10,547 nt of DNA, from positions 1-10,547 of the forward strand of contig JBLNEW010000077.1 in assembly GCA_050263095.1 (NCBI GenBank). Direction: 5' to 3'. The position numbers and the translations under genes are program-made. The stretch comes from FEB-35 sp050263095 (lineage in GTDB: Bacteria; Desulfobacterota; Deferrimicrobia; Deferrimicrobiales; Deferrimicrobiaceae). The notes below the pieces were generated by a model that saw only the letters and a list, made by a program, of their open reading frames with translations, made no database searches and was not told where the DNA came from. This document shows positions 1 to 7,853 of the stretch, piece by piece. The first letter of the stretch is position 1, and each line of letters begins with the position of its first letter.

Positions 1-1000
1 CGGGAGGCGAGGCGCCGCGGGATCCCCGTGAACGTCGCGGACGTCCCTGCCGAGTGCACTTTCATTCTTCCCGCGGTCGTCCCGGCCGGATCGTTCACGC
101 TGGCGGTCTCCACGTCCGGGAAGAACCCCGGCGCCGCCCGTGCGATCCGTGAATTTCTTGAGGACCGCAAGGCGGAGATCGCCGTCCGTTTCGAGCGGGG
201 CCGCAGGCGCAATGGAATCCGGGCTTCGAATGGGATCGTGTACATCGTCGGCGCGGGACCGGGCGATCCCGACCTCCTGACAGTAAGGGCGCTGGGGCTG
301 CTGCGCAGCGCGGACGTGGTCCTGCACGACTATCTCGTCCCTCGGGAGATCCTGTCGCTCGCCTCCCCGAGGGCGCCAAGGATTTGCTTCGCGCGCCGCG
401 GAAAAACCGCCGGCCACGGCTCCGCGCTCAAGCAGGGGGCGATCCACGCGGCCATGGCGCGGTTCGCGCGTGAGGGGAAATCCGTCGTCCGGTTGAAGTC
501 CGGCGACCCGCTCGTCTTCGGCCGGGGCGGCGAGGAGGCGGAATTCCTGGCCGCGGAAGGGATCCCTTTCGAAATCGTCCCCGGGATCACGGCAGCCGCC
601 GGATGCGCCGCCGCCGCGGGAATCCCCTTGACGCACCGGGGCCTCTCGTCCTCCGTGACGCTGCTTGCCGGCCACGAATCGGACGGAAAGAGGGACACGG
701 CGATCGACTGGAAACGGCTGCCGGCCGGCGGAACGCTCGCCGTCTACATGGGGGTTGCAAGGGCGAAGGATCTGGCGCGGGACCTGATCGGCAAAGCGGG
801 AATTCCCGGCGACACGCCGTTCGCCGCCGTCGAGAACGGCACGCGCCGCGGCCAGCGGATCCTCCGCGGCAGGATCGCCGACCTGCCCGGCCTCGCAGCG
901 GAAGCCGGTATCCGGTCCCCGGCGCTGCTGTTCGTCGGAAAGACCGCGTCTCTTGCCCTGTCCTGCGATCGGGACAGGGTAAACATCGAGGAGGGGACCG

Positions 1001-1026
<26 letters not shown>
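1..1026 (+). CDS. cysG: Siroheme synthase, precorrin-2 dehydrogenase remnant fused to uroporphyrinogen-III C-methyltransferase (5' end outside window)
   Basis: The reading frame is open from base 1, so the N-terminus lies to the left; the GTG at 28 is only an internal codon. The visible protein begins in the precorrin-2 dehydrogenase/ferrochelatase domain (NVADVPAECTFILPAVV and STSGKNPGAARAIRE, about 31-150). It then passes into a complete SUMT (CobA-type) domain: VGAGPGDPDLL near 247, RLKSGDPLVFGRGGEE at 490-537 and VPGITAAAGC at 577-606. SUMT uses SAM to methylate uroporphyrinogen III to precorrin-2; the N-terminal domain oxidises this and inserts iron to give siroheme. The linker between the domains is about 45 residues shorter than in E. 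coli CysG, so most of the helical dimerisation region appears to be missing. The gene overlaps the next by 26 nt. Siroheme is the cofactor of the reductase two genes downstream. The family call is very secure; the fusion is visible directly. Confidence 0.93.
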
Positions 1027-1971
<945 letters not shown>

Positions 1972-1975
<4 letters not shown>

Positions 1976-2850
1976 ACGAAGCCGACTACAAGGAACTGAA
2001 AAAAGGCGGCATGATGCGCCAGAAGGAGGCGGGTCTTTTTTCCGTCCGCCTCCACGTGGTGGGGGGCCGGCTGACGACGGCCCAGTTGCGCGCCATCCGG
2101 GAGGCGGCGGACCGGTTCGGGAGGGGGTCGGTGCACCTGACCGCCCGCCAGGGGGTGGAGATCCCCTGCGTCCCGGCCGATTCACTTGCCTCCCTTAAGG
2201 ATTTCCTCCTGCCCTCCGGCGTCGGCGTGGGCGTGTGCGGGCCCACGGTCCGGACGGTGACGGCGTGCCAGGGCTGCCGCGTCTGCCCGAGCGGGGTGAT
2301 CGATTCGCCGGCGCTGGCCGACGCCGTCGACAAGGGGTTCTACGGGAAGCCGGTCCCGCACAAGTTCAAGGTCGGAATCTCGGGATGCGCGAACAACTGC
2401 ATGAAGGCGGAGGAGAACGACATCGGAATCAAGGGGGTCGCCGAGCCGCGCTGGTCGCGGGAGCCATGCACCTTCTGCGGGATCTGCGAGGCGGTTTGCC
2501 CCACGAAGGTCGTCCGCGTTTCGAAAGGGGACGACAGCGTCTCAGTCGATCTTTCCGGCTGCATCGGCTGCCGGGACTGCATCGAGTCGTGCCCGACCGG
2601 GGCCATGGCGGAAGGAAGCCGGGGCTATCGGCTCTTCGCCGGAGGAAAGTTCGGCAGGGTCCCCTTCATGGGAAAGAAAATTCTCCGGGTCCTGCGCACC
2701 GGGGAAGAGACGATGGACGCGATCGGGGCCGCAGTCGAGTTCTTCCGCGCCCACGGGAAACCCCGGGAACGGTTCGGCGACACCCTTCAAAGGACGGGGT
2801 TCACAGCCCTTGAGGCGTTTATCGACGAAAAGATGGGAGGGAAGGAATGA
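1972..2850 (+). CDS. Siroheme/[4Fe-4S] sulfite (or nitrite) reductase with C-terminal 2x[4Fe-4S] ferredoxin module, AsrC-like
   Basis: The protein has 292 residues and starts at the ATG at 1972, which overlaps the previous stop as ATGA. Residues 20-65 form the ferredoxin-like half-domain of nitrite/sulfite reductases (SVHLTARQGVEIP at 53-65). The siroheme-linked cluster ligands are C99-x5-C105 and C139-x3-C143 (GISGCANNC), with one extra cysteine, C102. Two ferredoxin motifs follow: C166, C169, C172, C176-Pro and C197, C200, C203, C207-Pro. This architecture matches the AsrC subunit of anaerobic sulfite reductase and the small Dsr-like proteins of anaerobes; it is far shorter than CysI. AsrA and AsrB are not adjacent, so electrons probably arrive directly from a soluble ferredoxin. 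The neighbours (siroheme synthase, cysteine synthase, sulfur carrier) favour assimilatory reduction of sulfite to sulfide over nitrite reduction; this is inference. Confidence 0.9.
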
Positions 2851-3077
2851 TCCCGGTCCTCGATATAACAAGGGACGTGTGCCCGATGACGTTCGTAAAG
2901 GTCAAGATGGGGCTGACGAATGTCGCCCCATCGGGAAAGCTTAATGTCTTATTGAGGGAGGAGGCGCTGAAAAACGTGATCTCCTCCCTGAAGGCGGAGG
3001 GCCACAAGGTCACCCGGGTGGAGAGACAGGAAGAGGTATTCTTTCTGGAAGTCGAGAAGGGCGGTCCAGCCGCTTGA
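2847..3077 (+). CDS. TusA/SirA-family small sulfur-carrier protein
   Basis: This 76-residue protein starts at the ATG at 2847, overlapping the reductase stop as ATGA. It shows the TusA fold pattern: beta strand VLDITRDVC, the catalytic Cys12-Pro13 at the start of a helix (CPMTFVKVKMGL), a loop, strand KLNVLL, a helix (EEALKNVISSLKAEGHKV) and two final strands. Cys12 is the expected persulfide-carrying residue. The canonical CPxP motif is changed to CPMT, so the second proline is lost. TusA-family proteins pass sulfane sulfur between donors and acceptors. Tight coupling to a siroheme reductase and a cysteine synthase suggests a role in moving sulfur within this pathway, but the partner is not shown. 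The stop codon overlaps the -35 element of the next promoter. Confidence 0.86.
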   Translation: MIPVLDITRDVCPMTFVKVKMGLTNVAPSGKLNVLLREEALKNVISSLKAEGHKVTRVERQEEVFFLEVEKGGPAA

Positions 3078-3101
3078 CGAAATATTCCCTATCAATAAAA
3101 T
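3074..3101 (+). promoter_or_regulatory. Sigma70-like promoter for the Rrf2/cystathionine enzyme pair
   Basis: A -35 element TTGACG (3074-3079, 5 of 6 matches) and a -10 element TAAAAT (3096-3101, 5 of 6 matches) are separated by 16 bp in a locally AT-rich patch of an otherwise GC-rich window. The -35 overlaps the TGA stop of the TusA-like gene. The predicted start, near 3108, lies about 26 nt before the Rrf2 ATG. Confidence 0.55.
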
Positions 3102-3113
3102 AGATATTGTAGG
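3088..3113. promoter_or_regulatory. Imperfect inverted repeat overlapping the -10, candidate Rrf2 operator
   Basis: The arms are CCTA-(T)-CAATA (3088-3097) and TATTGTAGG (3105-3113) around a 7-nt centre. Without the single extra T at 3092 they are perfect 9-bp reverse complements. The dyad covers the -10 hexamer and the predicted start, the classic position for an autorepressor site. The asymmetry from the extra base is unusual for a dimer operator, so a transcript hairpin or a different half-site spacing is possible. Confidence 0.45.
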
Positions 3114-3133
3114 TAACGATCGCCGGAGGGACC

Positions 3134-3586
3134 ATGCGGCTGTCCAAAAAAGCGGAATACGGCCTGCGTGCGCTGATTTACGCCGCCCGCTTCCCCGAAG
3201 GGACCACGTTCCAGATCAAGGACCTCGCCGAAAAAAACGGCATCCCGAAGAAATTCCTCGAGCTTATCCTCCTCGAGTTGAAGAACGCCGGCATCCTTAG
3301 GAGCCGCCGGGGGGTGGGAGGCGGATATCTGCTTGGCCGCCGTCCGGAGACGATCCGCTCGACGGAGATCCTCCGGGCCATAGAAGGGCCGGTGGCCCAG
3401 CCGGTCGGGCGGAGGGAGAAGGGCGGAGCGGGCGACGAGGAAGTCTCGCCCGCGGTATCGCGGCTGGTCAGGGAGACGTCGGAAGCCATAGAATCCGTGC
3501 TCGACCGTTGGACGCTCGCCGACCTTGCAAGGGAAGAGCTGGAATCGGCGGAGCGCAAGCGGCGCCACGTCATGTATTTCATCTGA
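3134..3586 (+). CDS. Rrf2-family transcriptional regulator without Fe-S ligand cysteines (CymR-like)
   Basis: The protein has 150 residues, with a strong GGAGGG ribosome site at 3125-3130. The start MRLSKKAEYGLRALIYAA is the standard Rrf2 opening. The winged helix-turn-helix spans about residues 25-70 (IKDLAEKNGIPKKFLE, then the wing GVGGGYLLGR). Rrf2 proteins such as IscR carry three cysteines near residues 90-105; this protein contains no cysteine at all and has a Gly/Arg/Glu-rich loop there (91-104). It therefore cannot bind a cluster in that way and resembles CymR, the cysteine-metabolism repressor of Bacillus, which senses through cysteine synthase. The position between the sulfur operon and a cystathionine enzyme supports a role in sulfur control. 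Which promoters it binds is inference; the upstream dyad is the local candidate. Confidence 0.9.
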   Translation: MRLSKKAEYGLRALIYAARFPEGTTFQIKDLAEKNGIPKKFLELILLELKNAGILRSRRGVGGGYLLGRRPETIRSTEILRAIEGPVAQPVGRREKGGAGDEEVSPAVSRLVRETSEAIESVLDRWTLADLAREELESAERKRRHVMYFI

Positions 3587-3614
3587 ATCGAAACGACGGA
3601 GGGGGGGAACGGGG

Positions 3615-4772
3615 GTGAAGCGGAAACGATCGATCGAGACGCTGGCCGCCCAGGCGGGCGTGGGCGCCGACAAGGCCTTCGGCGCTGTGAGCGTTCCCAT
3701 ATACTTGACCGCCATATACCGCTACGCCGCCTTCGGAGAGCACCGCGGATTCGATTACTCCCGCTCCGAAAATCCGACGCGCCACGCCGCCGAAAAGGTC
3801 CTGGCCGACCTCGAGGGAGGCGCGCGCGCGGCGGCGTTCTCCTCCGGGATGGCGGCCATTTCGGCGGTCATGACGCTGTTTTCTTCGGGCGATCACATCC
3901 TATGCTCGGACGACCTGTACGGCGGGACGTACCGCCTCTTCGAGAAGCTGCTTCGTCCTTACGGCCTGTCTTTCGATTACGCCGACATGGGCGATCCCGC
4001 AGCCGTGTCGAAGAAGATCGGAAAAAATACCAAGGGACTGTTCGTCGAAACCCCGACCAACCCGCTCATGAAGATAGCCGACATCCGCGAAGTGTCCCGG
4101 GTGGCCCGGGACCGCGGGATACTTTCCATAGTGGACAACACGTTCATGTCTCCGGCGCTGCAGCAGCCGTTGTCGCTGGGCGCCGACATTGTGGTCCACA
4201 GCGCCACCAAGTTCCTCGGGGGGCACAACGACCTGATCGGCGGCGCCGTCGTCGTGTCCGACCCGGCGATAGGCGAGAAAATCCACTTCGCGCAAAAAGC
4301 GGTCGGGGCGGTCCTGTCCCCTTTCGACGCCTGGCTGCTCCTGCGAGGAATCAAGACGCTCCCGGTGCGGGTCGCGAGGGCGCAGCAGAACGCGGAGGCG
4401 GTCGCGACGTTCCTGGCGGGACACCCGCTGGTCAGGAAGGTTTTCTACCCCTCGCTCCCCGGGCACGAGCGCAGGGAGCTTCATTTCTCCCAGGCCGACG
4501 GGGCCGGATCGGTCATCTCTTTCGAGCTGGAACGGGAGGCGGCGGTCCCGAAGTTCCTGAACGCCCTGAAGACCGTCATCCTTGCCGAAAGCCTGGGTGG
4601 AGTCGAGACGCTTGTCACCCATCCCTCGACGATGACGCACGCGGACATCCCGGTCGAGGAGCAGGCCGCGGTGGGGCTGACCCCCGCGCTCGTGCGCCTG
4701 TCAGTCGGAATCGAAAGCGCCGACGATCTGCTTGCGGATATTTCGCAGGCCCTTCGGAAGACACAACGGTAG
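3615..4772 (+). CDS. Cystathionine gamma-synthase / gamma-lyase family PLP enzyme (Cys/Met metabolism)
   Basis: I take the GTG at 3615 as the start, giving 385 residues. It follows a GGAGGGGGG ribosome site (3598-3606), and the N-terminus (RKRSIETLAAQAG) aligns with family starts; the frame stays open upstream into the Rrf2 gene but that part is not family-like. Features of the fold-type I family are Y49-SRSENPT for PLP phosphate binding, SSGMAA (76-81), ETPTNP (145-150), VDNTF (173-177) and the Schiff-base lysine K199 in SATKFLGGH. The C-terminal signature ESLGGVETL-HPSTMTH (325-342) is also present. Members interconvert homocysteine and cysteine through cystathionine, or directly sulfhydrylate O-acylhomoserine; MetB, MetC and MccB cannot be separated by eye. 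The 28-nt gap after the Rrf2 stop indicates co-transcription with the regulator. Confidence 0.92.
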   Translation: MKRKRSIETLAAQAGVGADKAFGAVSVPIYLTAIYRYAAFGEHRGFDYSRSENPTRHAAEKVLADLEGGARAAAFSSGMAAISAVMTLFSSGDHILCSDDLYGGTYRLFEKLLRPYGLSFDYADMGDPAAVSKKIGKNTKGLFVETPTNPLMKIADIREVSRVARDRGILSIVDNTFMSPALQQPLSLGADIVVHSATKFLGGHNDLIGGAVVVSDPAIGEKIHFAQKAVGAVLSPFDAWLLLRGIKTLPVRVARAQQNAEAVATFLAGHPLVRKVFYPSLPGHERRELHFSQADGAGSVISFELEREAAVPKFLNALKTVILAESLGGVETLVTHPSTMTHADIPVEEQAAVGLTPALVRLSVGIESADDLLADISQALRKTQR

Positions 4773-4780
4773 CAGGGTTT

Positions 4781-4797
4781 GGTCCGGACCGCGGACC
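4781..4797. terminator. Short hairpin between convergent genes, possible bidirectional terminator
   Basis: A 6-bp perfect stem (GGTCCG at 4781-4786 and CGGACC at 4792-4797) with a 5-nt loop fills the 28-nt gap between two convergent stop codons. No T-run follows on either strand, so intrinsic termination would be weak. The call rests mainly on position. Confidence 0.4.
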
Positions 4798-4800
4798 GGT

Positions 4801-5772
4801 TCAGCGTGACGTGCCGACCGGAATCTCCTGCCCCACGGGGGGCTCCACCCGGTCCGGACCAGGCGCTTGCGGCGCCTCGAGGCCCCCGGGGGGAGACTCG
4901 CCGGTGCCATTGTCAGGCGGGGAACCCGGCAGGCCCGGCACCTCCGCTGGAAGCGTATCCGGAAGTCTTTCCTCGGGCGGCGGCGATGCCAGCGTTTTTT
5001 CCACTTTCCGCTCCAATCCCGCGATGTTCGGCGACTCGGCCATCGCGGCCTTGAACTCGTCCTCGGAGATCATCCTGGCGGCGAACATCCTTCTGAGGAT
5101 GCGGTCGGACCGCCTGACGACCTTGCCCAGCTTGCGGTAGGGGTCGTACACCTTCGGACCGGGCAGCATGGAGGCGAGGAAGGCGCTCTCACGCACCGTC
5201 AGCGCGGACGGGTGCTTCCCGAAATAATACGTGGATGCATGCCCCACTCCGTATATCATCGGCCCCAGCTCGACGACGTTCAGGTAAATCTCCATGATGC
5301 GGGACTTGGACAGCGCGTCGTCCAGCCGGCGCGCCAGGACGATCTCCTTGATTTTCCGGGAAATCGTCTTTTCCCGCGAAAGGAAGACGTTCTTGGCGAC
5401 CTGCTGGGTTATCGTGCTTCCGCCCCGGACGAACTTCCCCTTCTGGAGGTCGGTCTTGATCGCTTCCCTTATGGCCTCGTAATCGACCCCCTCGTGGGCG
5501 TAGAAGTTGGCGTCCTCGGCGGCGATGACCGCTTTTTTCAGCGAAGCTGGCACGGCGTTGACCGGCGTCCAGTACCTGTTGCGCGGCCCCAGGACGAAAG
5601 CGTGATCCTTGCGGTTCCAGTCCTTGACGGTTATGACGACGGATGCCCGCTTGTTGGCGAGCGGCGCGACGGAAGGAAGGAAGAGAAGGGATATCCCGAC
5701 CCAGGCCGCGCATGCGGCGACAAGCCCGGCGGCGATAAGGGCGATTCCCCGAAATGGTCGAGACAACGGCAT
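4801..5772 (-). CDS. mtgA: Monofunctional biosynthetic peptidoglycan glycosyltransferase (GT51) with proline-rich C-terminal tail
   Basis: The protein has 323 residues. It polymerises lipid II into glycan strands at the outer face of the inner membrane. One N-terminal membrane anchor spans about residues 9-33. All GT51 motifs are present: AEDANFYAHEGVD (85-97, catalytic E86), GGSTITQQVAKNVF (117-130), RKIKE (139-143, second glutamate E143), RIMEIYLNVVELG (158-170) and the ASMLPGPKVYDP lipid-site segment (200-211). There is no transpeptidase domain, so it is MtgA-like rather than a class A PBP. The last 60 residues (about 263-323) are proline/glycine-rich and low-complexity, beyond the usual MtgA end. 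The ATG at 5772 is preceded by AGGCGG, and a TATAAT lies just upstream; the frame is open further upstream but lacks family resemblance. The CopD-like gene lies 64 nt upstream. Confidence 0.93.
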   Translation of the reverse strand: MPLSRPFRGIALIAAGLVAACAAWVGISLLFLPSVAPLANKRASVVITVKDWNRKDHAFVLGPRNRYWTPVNAVPASLKKAVIAAEDANFYAHEGVDYEAIREAIKTDLQKGKFVRGGSTITQQVAKNVFLSREKTISRKIKEIVLARRLDDALSKSRIMEIYLNVVELGPMIYGVGHASTYYFGKHPSALTVRESAFLASMLPGPKVYDPYRKLGKVVRRSDRILRRMFAARMISEDEFKAAMAESPNIAGLERKVEKTLASPPPEERLPDTLPAEVPGLPGSPPDNGTGESPPGGLEAPQAPGPDRVEPPVGQEIPVGTSR

Positions 5773-5836
5773 CCGCCTATTATAAATACTTGGGGAACGT
5801 CCTCCGGATAAAGTTTTTTTGGAACGTATACGGTAT

Positions 5837-6334
5837 TTATCCTCGCAATACGATGGCGGCGGCCATCGCGACGACCCCGAGGGCGAGCGCGATCTTGGGG
5901 AGTACGACTTTCGATCGCTCGCGTATGGTCCCTTCCTTCCCGCCGAGTATCGCCTCCGAGGCGATGTCGCAGACGCCGGGGATCGAGGAGCAGGACTTCG
6001 TCTTCGGGCAAATGGCGAAAATGAACAGCATCGCCCCGGTGAGCCCGACCTTGAGCAGGACATAACGCCCGGTGGAGGTCGTCCACAGCGCAGGGAGCGA
6101 GCCGAGCAGGAAGTACGCCTTGACTATCCCGCTGCCGACGAGCAGTGCGATCGAGGTCCCGACCAGCTTGCGGAACCGCTGCTCCATGAGGGCCAGGAGA
6201 AATGCGCTCTGGAACGTCACCTCGTTCTTCCGGAACACCGGATCCAGGACGACGATGTGGAAGATCATCCCCCCCAGCCATGCGATCGCGGCAAGCAGGT
6301 GGATCGCCGTAAGCGCTATATGGACATATTCCAT
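5837..6334 (-). CDS. CopD-like four-helix integral membrane protein
   Basis: The protein has 165 residues, taking the ATG at 6334, where hydrophobic sequence begins directly after a GGAG-type ribosome site. There are four predicted membrane helices, at about 5-29, 57-79, 91-109 and 146-163. Helix 1 carries H12-x6-W19-xGG-x4-H26, a pattern seen in CopD and related heme- or metal-associated membrane proteins. The loop after helix 3 holds three cysteines, C109-P, C115 and C122, which are not a general feature of the family as I know it. CopD proteins are linked to copper uptake or handling, but many small CopD-like proteins have unknown function. A cupredoxin gene lies about 1.1 kb away on the other strand. 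mtgA follows on the same strand and may share its transcript. Confidence 0.72.
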   Translation of the reverse strand: MEYVHIALTAIHLLAAIAWLGGMIFHIVVLDPVFRKNEVTFQSAFLLALMEQRFRKLVGTSIALLVGSGIVKAYFLLGSLPALWTTSTGRYVLLKVGLTGAMLFIFAICPKTKSCSSIPGVCDIASEAILGGKEGTIRERSKVVLPKIALALGVVAMAAAIVLRG

Positions 6335-6469
6335 TTCGGGTCTCCGCGCATGTTTCTGTCGCCAGCCTATCGCATCCCGCTCGTCCACGCCTTGATGCAG
6401 GTCAATCCGCCCCGTCGGCGCGGGCGTTCTCCGTTGACGGGGACCGGCGGACAGCCGTAACTTATCGGG
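6335..6469. promoter_or_regulatory. Divergent intergenic region between CopD-like gene and EamA transporter
   Basis: These 135 bp separate two divergent starts and must contain promoters for both. Toward the transporter I see a TTGACG (6434-6439), but only a poor -10 candidate (TAACTT, 6458-6463). A 7-bp inverted repeat, CCCCGTC (6410-6416) and GACGGGG (6436-6442), overlaps that -35. I see no convincing promoter toward the CopD-like gene and no small ORF. Confidence 0.35.
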
Positions 6470-7342
6470 ATGCCGGAGAAGGCCCTGCTCCTCATCCTCG
6501 TATCCGCTGCGATGCACGCCGCGTGGAACCTGGTCCTAAAGACAAGCCGGCGAAAACTGGCTTTCAACGTGTTCATGCACGGGTCGGCGATAGCGATCTT
6601 CTCGGCGTGGTGGATAGCGGCCCACGGGGCGATCCCGCTTCCGCGGGGGCCGGTGCTGCTCTTCGCGTTGGGAGGGGGCCTCTTTTTCTCCCTCTACCAC
6701 ATGTGCCTGACGGCGGCCTACGAGCGAATAGACGTTTCCCTCGCCTATCCGCTCACGACGACCGGCCCTCTTTACATCCCCCTGTGGGCGTACCTGTTCC
6801 TGGGCGAGCGGCTGTCCCCGATCGGACTTTCCGGGATCTTCGTCGTCACGCTAGGCGCATATATTCTCCAGGTTCAGGAGATATCCTGGGTGGGGCTCAC
6901 ATTCCCGCTGCGCAACATACGGCTGCCCGGCGTGCTTCTCGCCCTCTCCGCCGGCGTCTTCTATTCCGTGGGAGCGATAGTGGACAAGCAGGGTGTGACC
7001 GTTATCGACGTATTCCTCTACACTTACTACCTGGACATCGTCCTGTTTCTTTTTCTGCTGGCAAACGTCGTCCTCACGACATCCCGGATTCATTTTATGG
7101 AAGAGGTCCGGATGCACTGGGCGCGGGGACTCTTCGCGGGACTCGTCCTTTTCGCCTCCTTCATCACGTACCGCATGGGACTCCAGATGGCGAAGGTCTC
7201 GTACGCCACCTCCGTCCGCCAGGCGAGCGCAATCATAGGCGTGCTGGGGGGCATACTCCTGTTCCGCGAGCGGTTCGGGAAGATACGCGTCTTCGGCGCG
7301 GCGCTCATCGCGCTGGGCGTGATCTGCATCAGGATGGGATGA
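6470..7342 (+). CDS. EamA/DMT-superfamily transporter
   Basis: The protein has 290 residues and is almost entirely hydrophobic, with about ten membrane helices in two EamA repeats (about 1-135 and 150-290). The first repeat opens with the typical AMHAAWNLVLK (14-24), and helix 4 ends with YPLTTTGPLYIPLWAYLFLGE (92-112), the conserved pore-lining segment whose final glutamate precedes helix 5. The second repeat shows the matching SYATSVRQASAIIGVLGGILLFRE near 242-265. DMT proteins export small metabolites such as amino acids or nucleotides across the inner membrane; the substrate cannot be read from sequence. The ATG at 6470 has only a weak ribosome site (ATCGGG). The next gene is 106 nt downstream, so co-transcription with it is uncertain. 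Confidence 0.9.
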   Translation: MPEKALLLILVSAAMHAAWNLVLKTSRRKLAFNVFMHGSAIAIFSAWWIAAHGAIPLPRGPVLLFALGGGLFFSLYHMCLTAAYERIDVSLAYPLTTTGPLYIPLWAYLFLGERLSPIGLSGIFVVTLGAYILQVQEISWVGLTFPLRNIRLPGVLLALSAGVFYSVGAIVDKQGVTVIDVFLYTYYLDIVLFLFLLANVVLTTSRIHFMEEVRMHWARGLFAGLVLFASFITYRMGLQMAKVSYATSVRQASAIIGVLGGILLFRERFGKIRVFGAALIALGVICIRMG

Positions 7343-7356
7343 ATAACGGGGCCTCC

Positions 7357-7385
7357 GGACCGGGCCGGCAACACGGCCATGGTCC
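7357..7385 (+). terminator. Stem-loop after the EamA gene, possible terminator without T-run
   Basis: Two stacked stems are visible: GGACC (7357-7361) with GGTCC (7381-7385), and GGCCG (7363-7367) with CGGCC (7374-7378). The loop is 6 nt, with small bulges between the stems. The structure begins 15 nt after the EamA stop codon. No T-tract follows, so it may be a factor-dependent terminator or only a stabilising 3' hairpin. Confidence 0.4.
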
Positions 7386-7448
7386 CGGATCCCGCAACAG
7401 CAATCCCTCTCGGGCATCTTACTTAAGAAAGATCACGGAGATTCGGCG

Positions 7449-7850
7449 ATGAATCGAGGAATCCTGCTGGCGTCGGTATTCTTTTTAGCGGTCGGCTGCT
7501 CGGGAGCAGCGGTGCGGGAGGGGGCGGTAACCGTCGCGCCGGGCGAAACGGTGGTGGAGCTGAAAGCGGAGAGCTACTTTTTCGCTCCCGCAACCCTCGC
7601 CGTCCCGGCCGGGAAGCCGCTGGTCATACGGATTCGAAACGAAGCGACGGTCATCCCCCATTCTTTCGTGCTCGAAAATTCCGGCGGCAACGTGATCGTC
7701 CGGCAATCGCTGAAAAGCGGCGGTGAAACGCTGGTCCGCCTTTCCCCCCTTCCCGCAGGGTCCTACACCTTTTACTGCGATAAATCGTTCCTGGGAATGA
7801 GCCACCGGAAAAAGGGGATGGAAGGAAAGCTGGAGGCGAAAGGGAGTTGA
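7449..7850 (+). CDS. Cupredoxin-domain lipoprotein
   Basis: The protein has 133 residues, with GGAG at 7436-7439 upstream of the ATG. The N-terminus is a lipoprotein signal, with a hydrophobic stretch ending LAVGC (C17 the likely lipidated residue), so it should sit in the periplasm anchored to a membrane. The rest is a cupredoxin beta-sandwich. The likely type 1 copper ligands are H71 (IPHSFV), C110 (YTFYC), H119 and M124 (SHRKKGM). The Cys-to-His spacing is eight residues, longer than in plastocyanin. Such proteins carry single electrons or bind copper. Its stop is only 3 nt from the polyketide synthase start, so they are co-transcribed; whether they act together is unknown. A CopD-like gene nearby is a second hint of copper. 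Confidence 0.85.
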   Translation: MNRGILLASVFFLAVGCSGAAVREGAVTVAPGETVVELKAESYFFAPATLAVPAGKPLVIRIRNEATVIPHSFVLENSGGNVIVRQSLKSGGETLVRLSPLPAGSYTFYCDKSFLGMSHRKKGMEGKLEAKGS

Positions 7851-7853
7851 CCC

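Noticed and set aside
3525..3614. Longer start for the cystathionine enzyme, inside the Rrf2 gene
   Set aside because: The extra 30 residues are Ser/Arg-rich and do not match the family. The GTG at 3615 follows a strong ribosome site.
5824..5831. Perfect 8-bp palindrome CGTATACG between the CopD-like gene and mtgA
   Set aside because: It is too short and isolated, with no second copy seen and no clear relation to a promoter.
5773..6063. N-terminal extension of the mtgA frame by about 97 residues to an upstream ATG
   Set aside because: The extension lies mostly over the CopD-like gene, is Ser/Arg-rich and unlike GT51 proteins. The ATG at 5772 has a ribosome site and directly precedes the membrane anchor.
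6335..6517. N-terminal extension of the CopD-like frame across the divergent intergenic region
   Set aside because: It would overlap the EamA gene start and encodes charged, non-family sequence. Hydrophobic CopD-like sequence begins at the ATG at 6334.
7417..7428. Small inverted repeat TCTTA-CT-TAAGA upstream of the cupredoxin gene
   Set aside because: A 5-bp arm repeat this short is expected by chance, and no clear promoter accompanies it.
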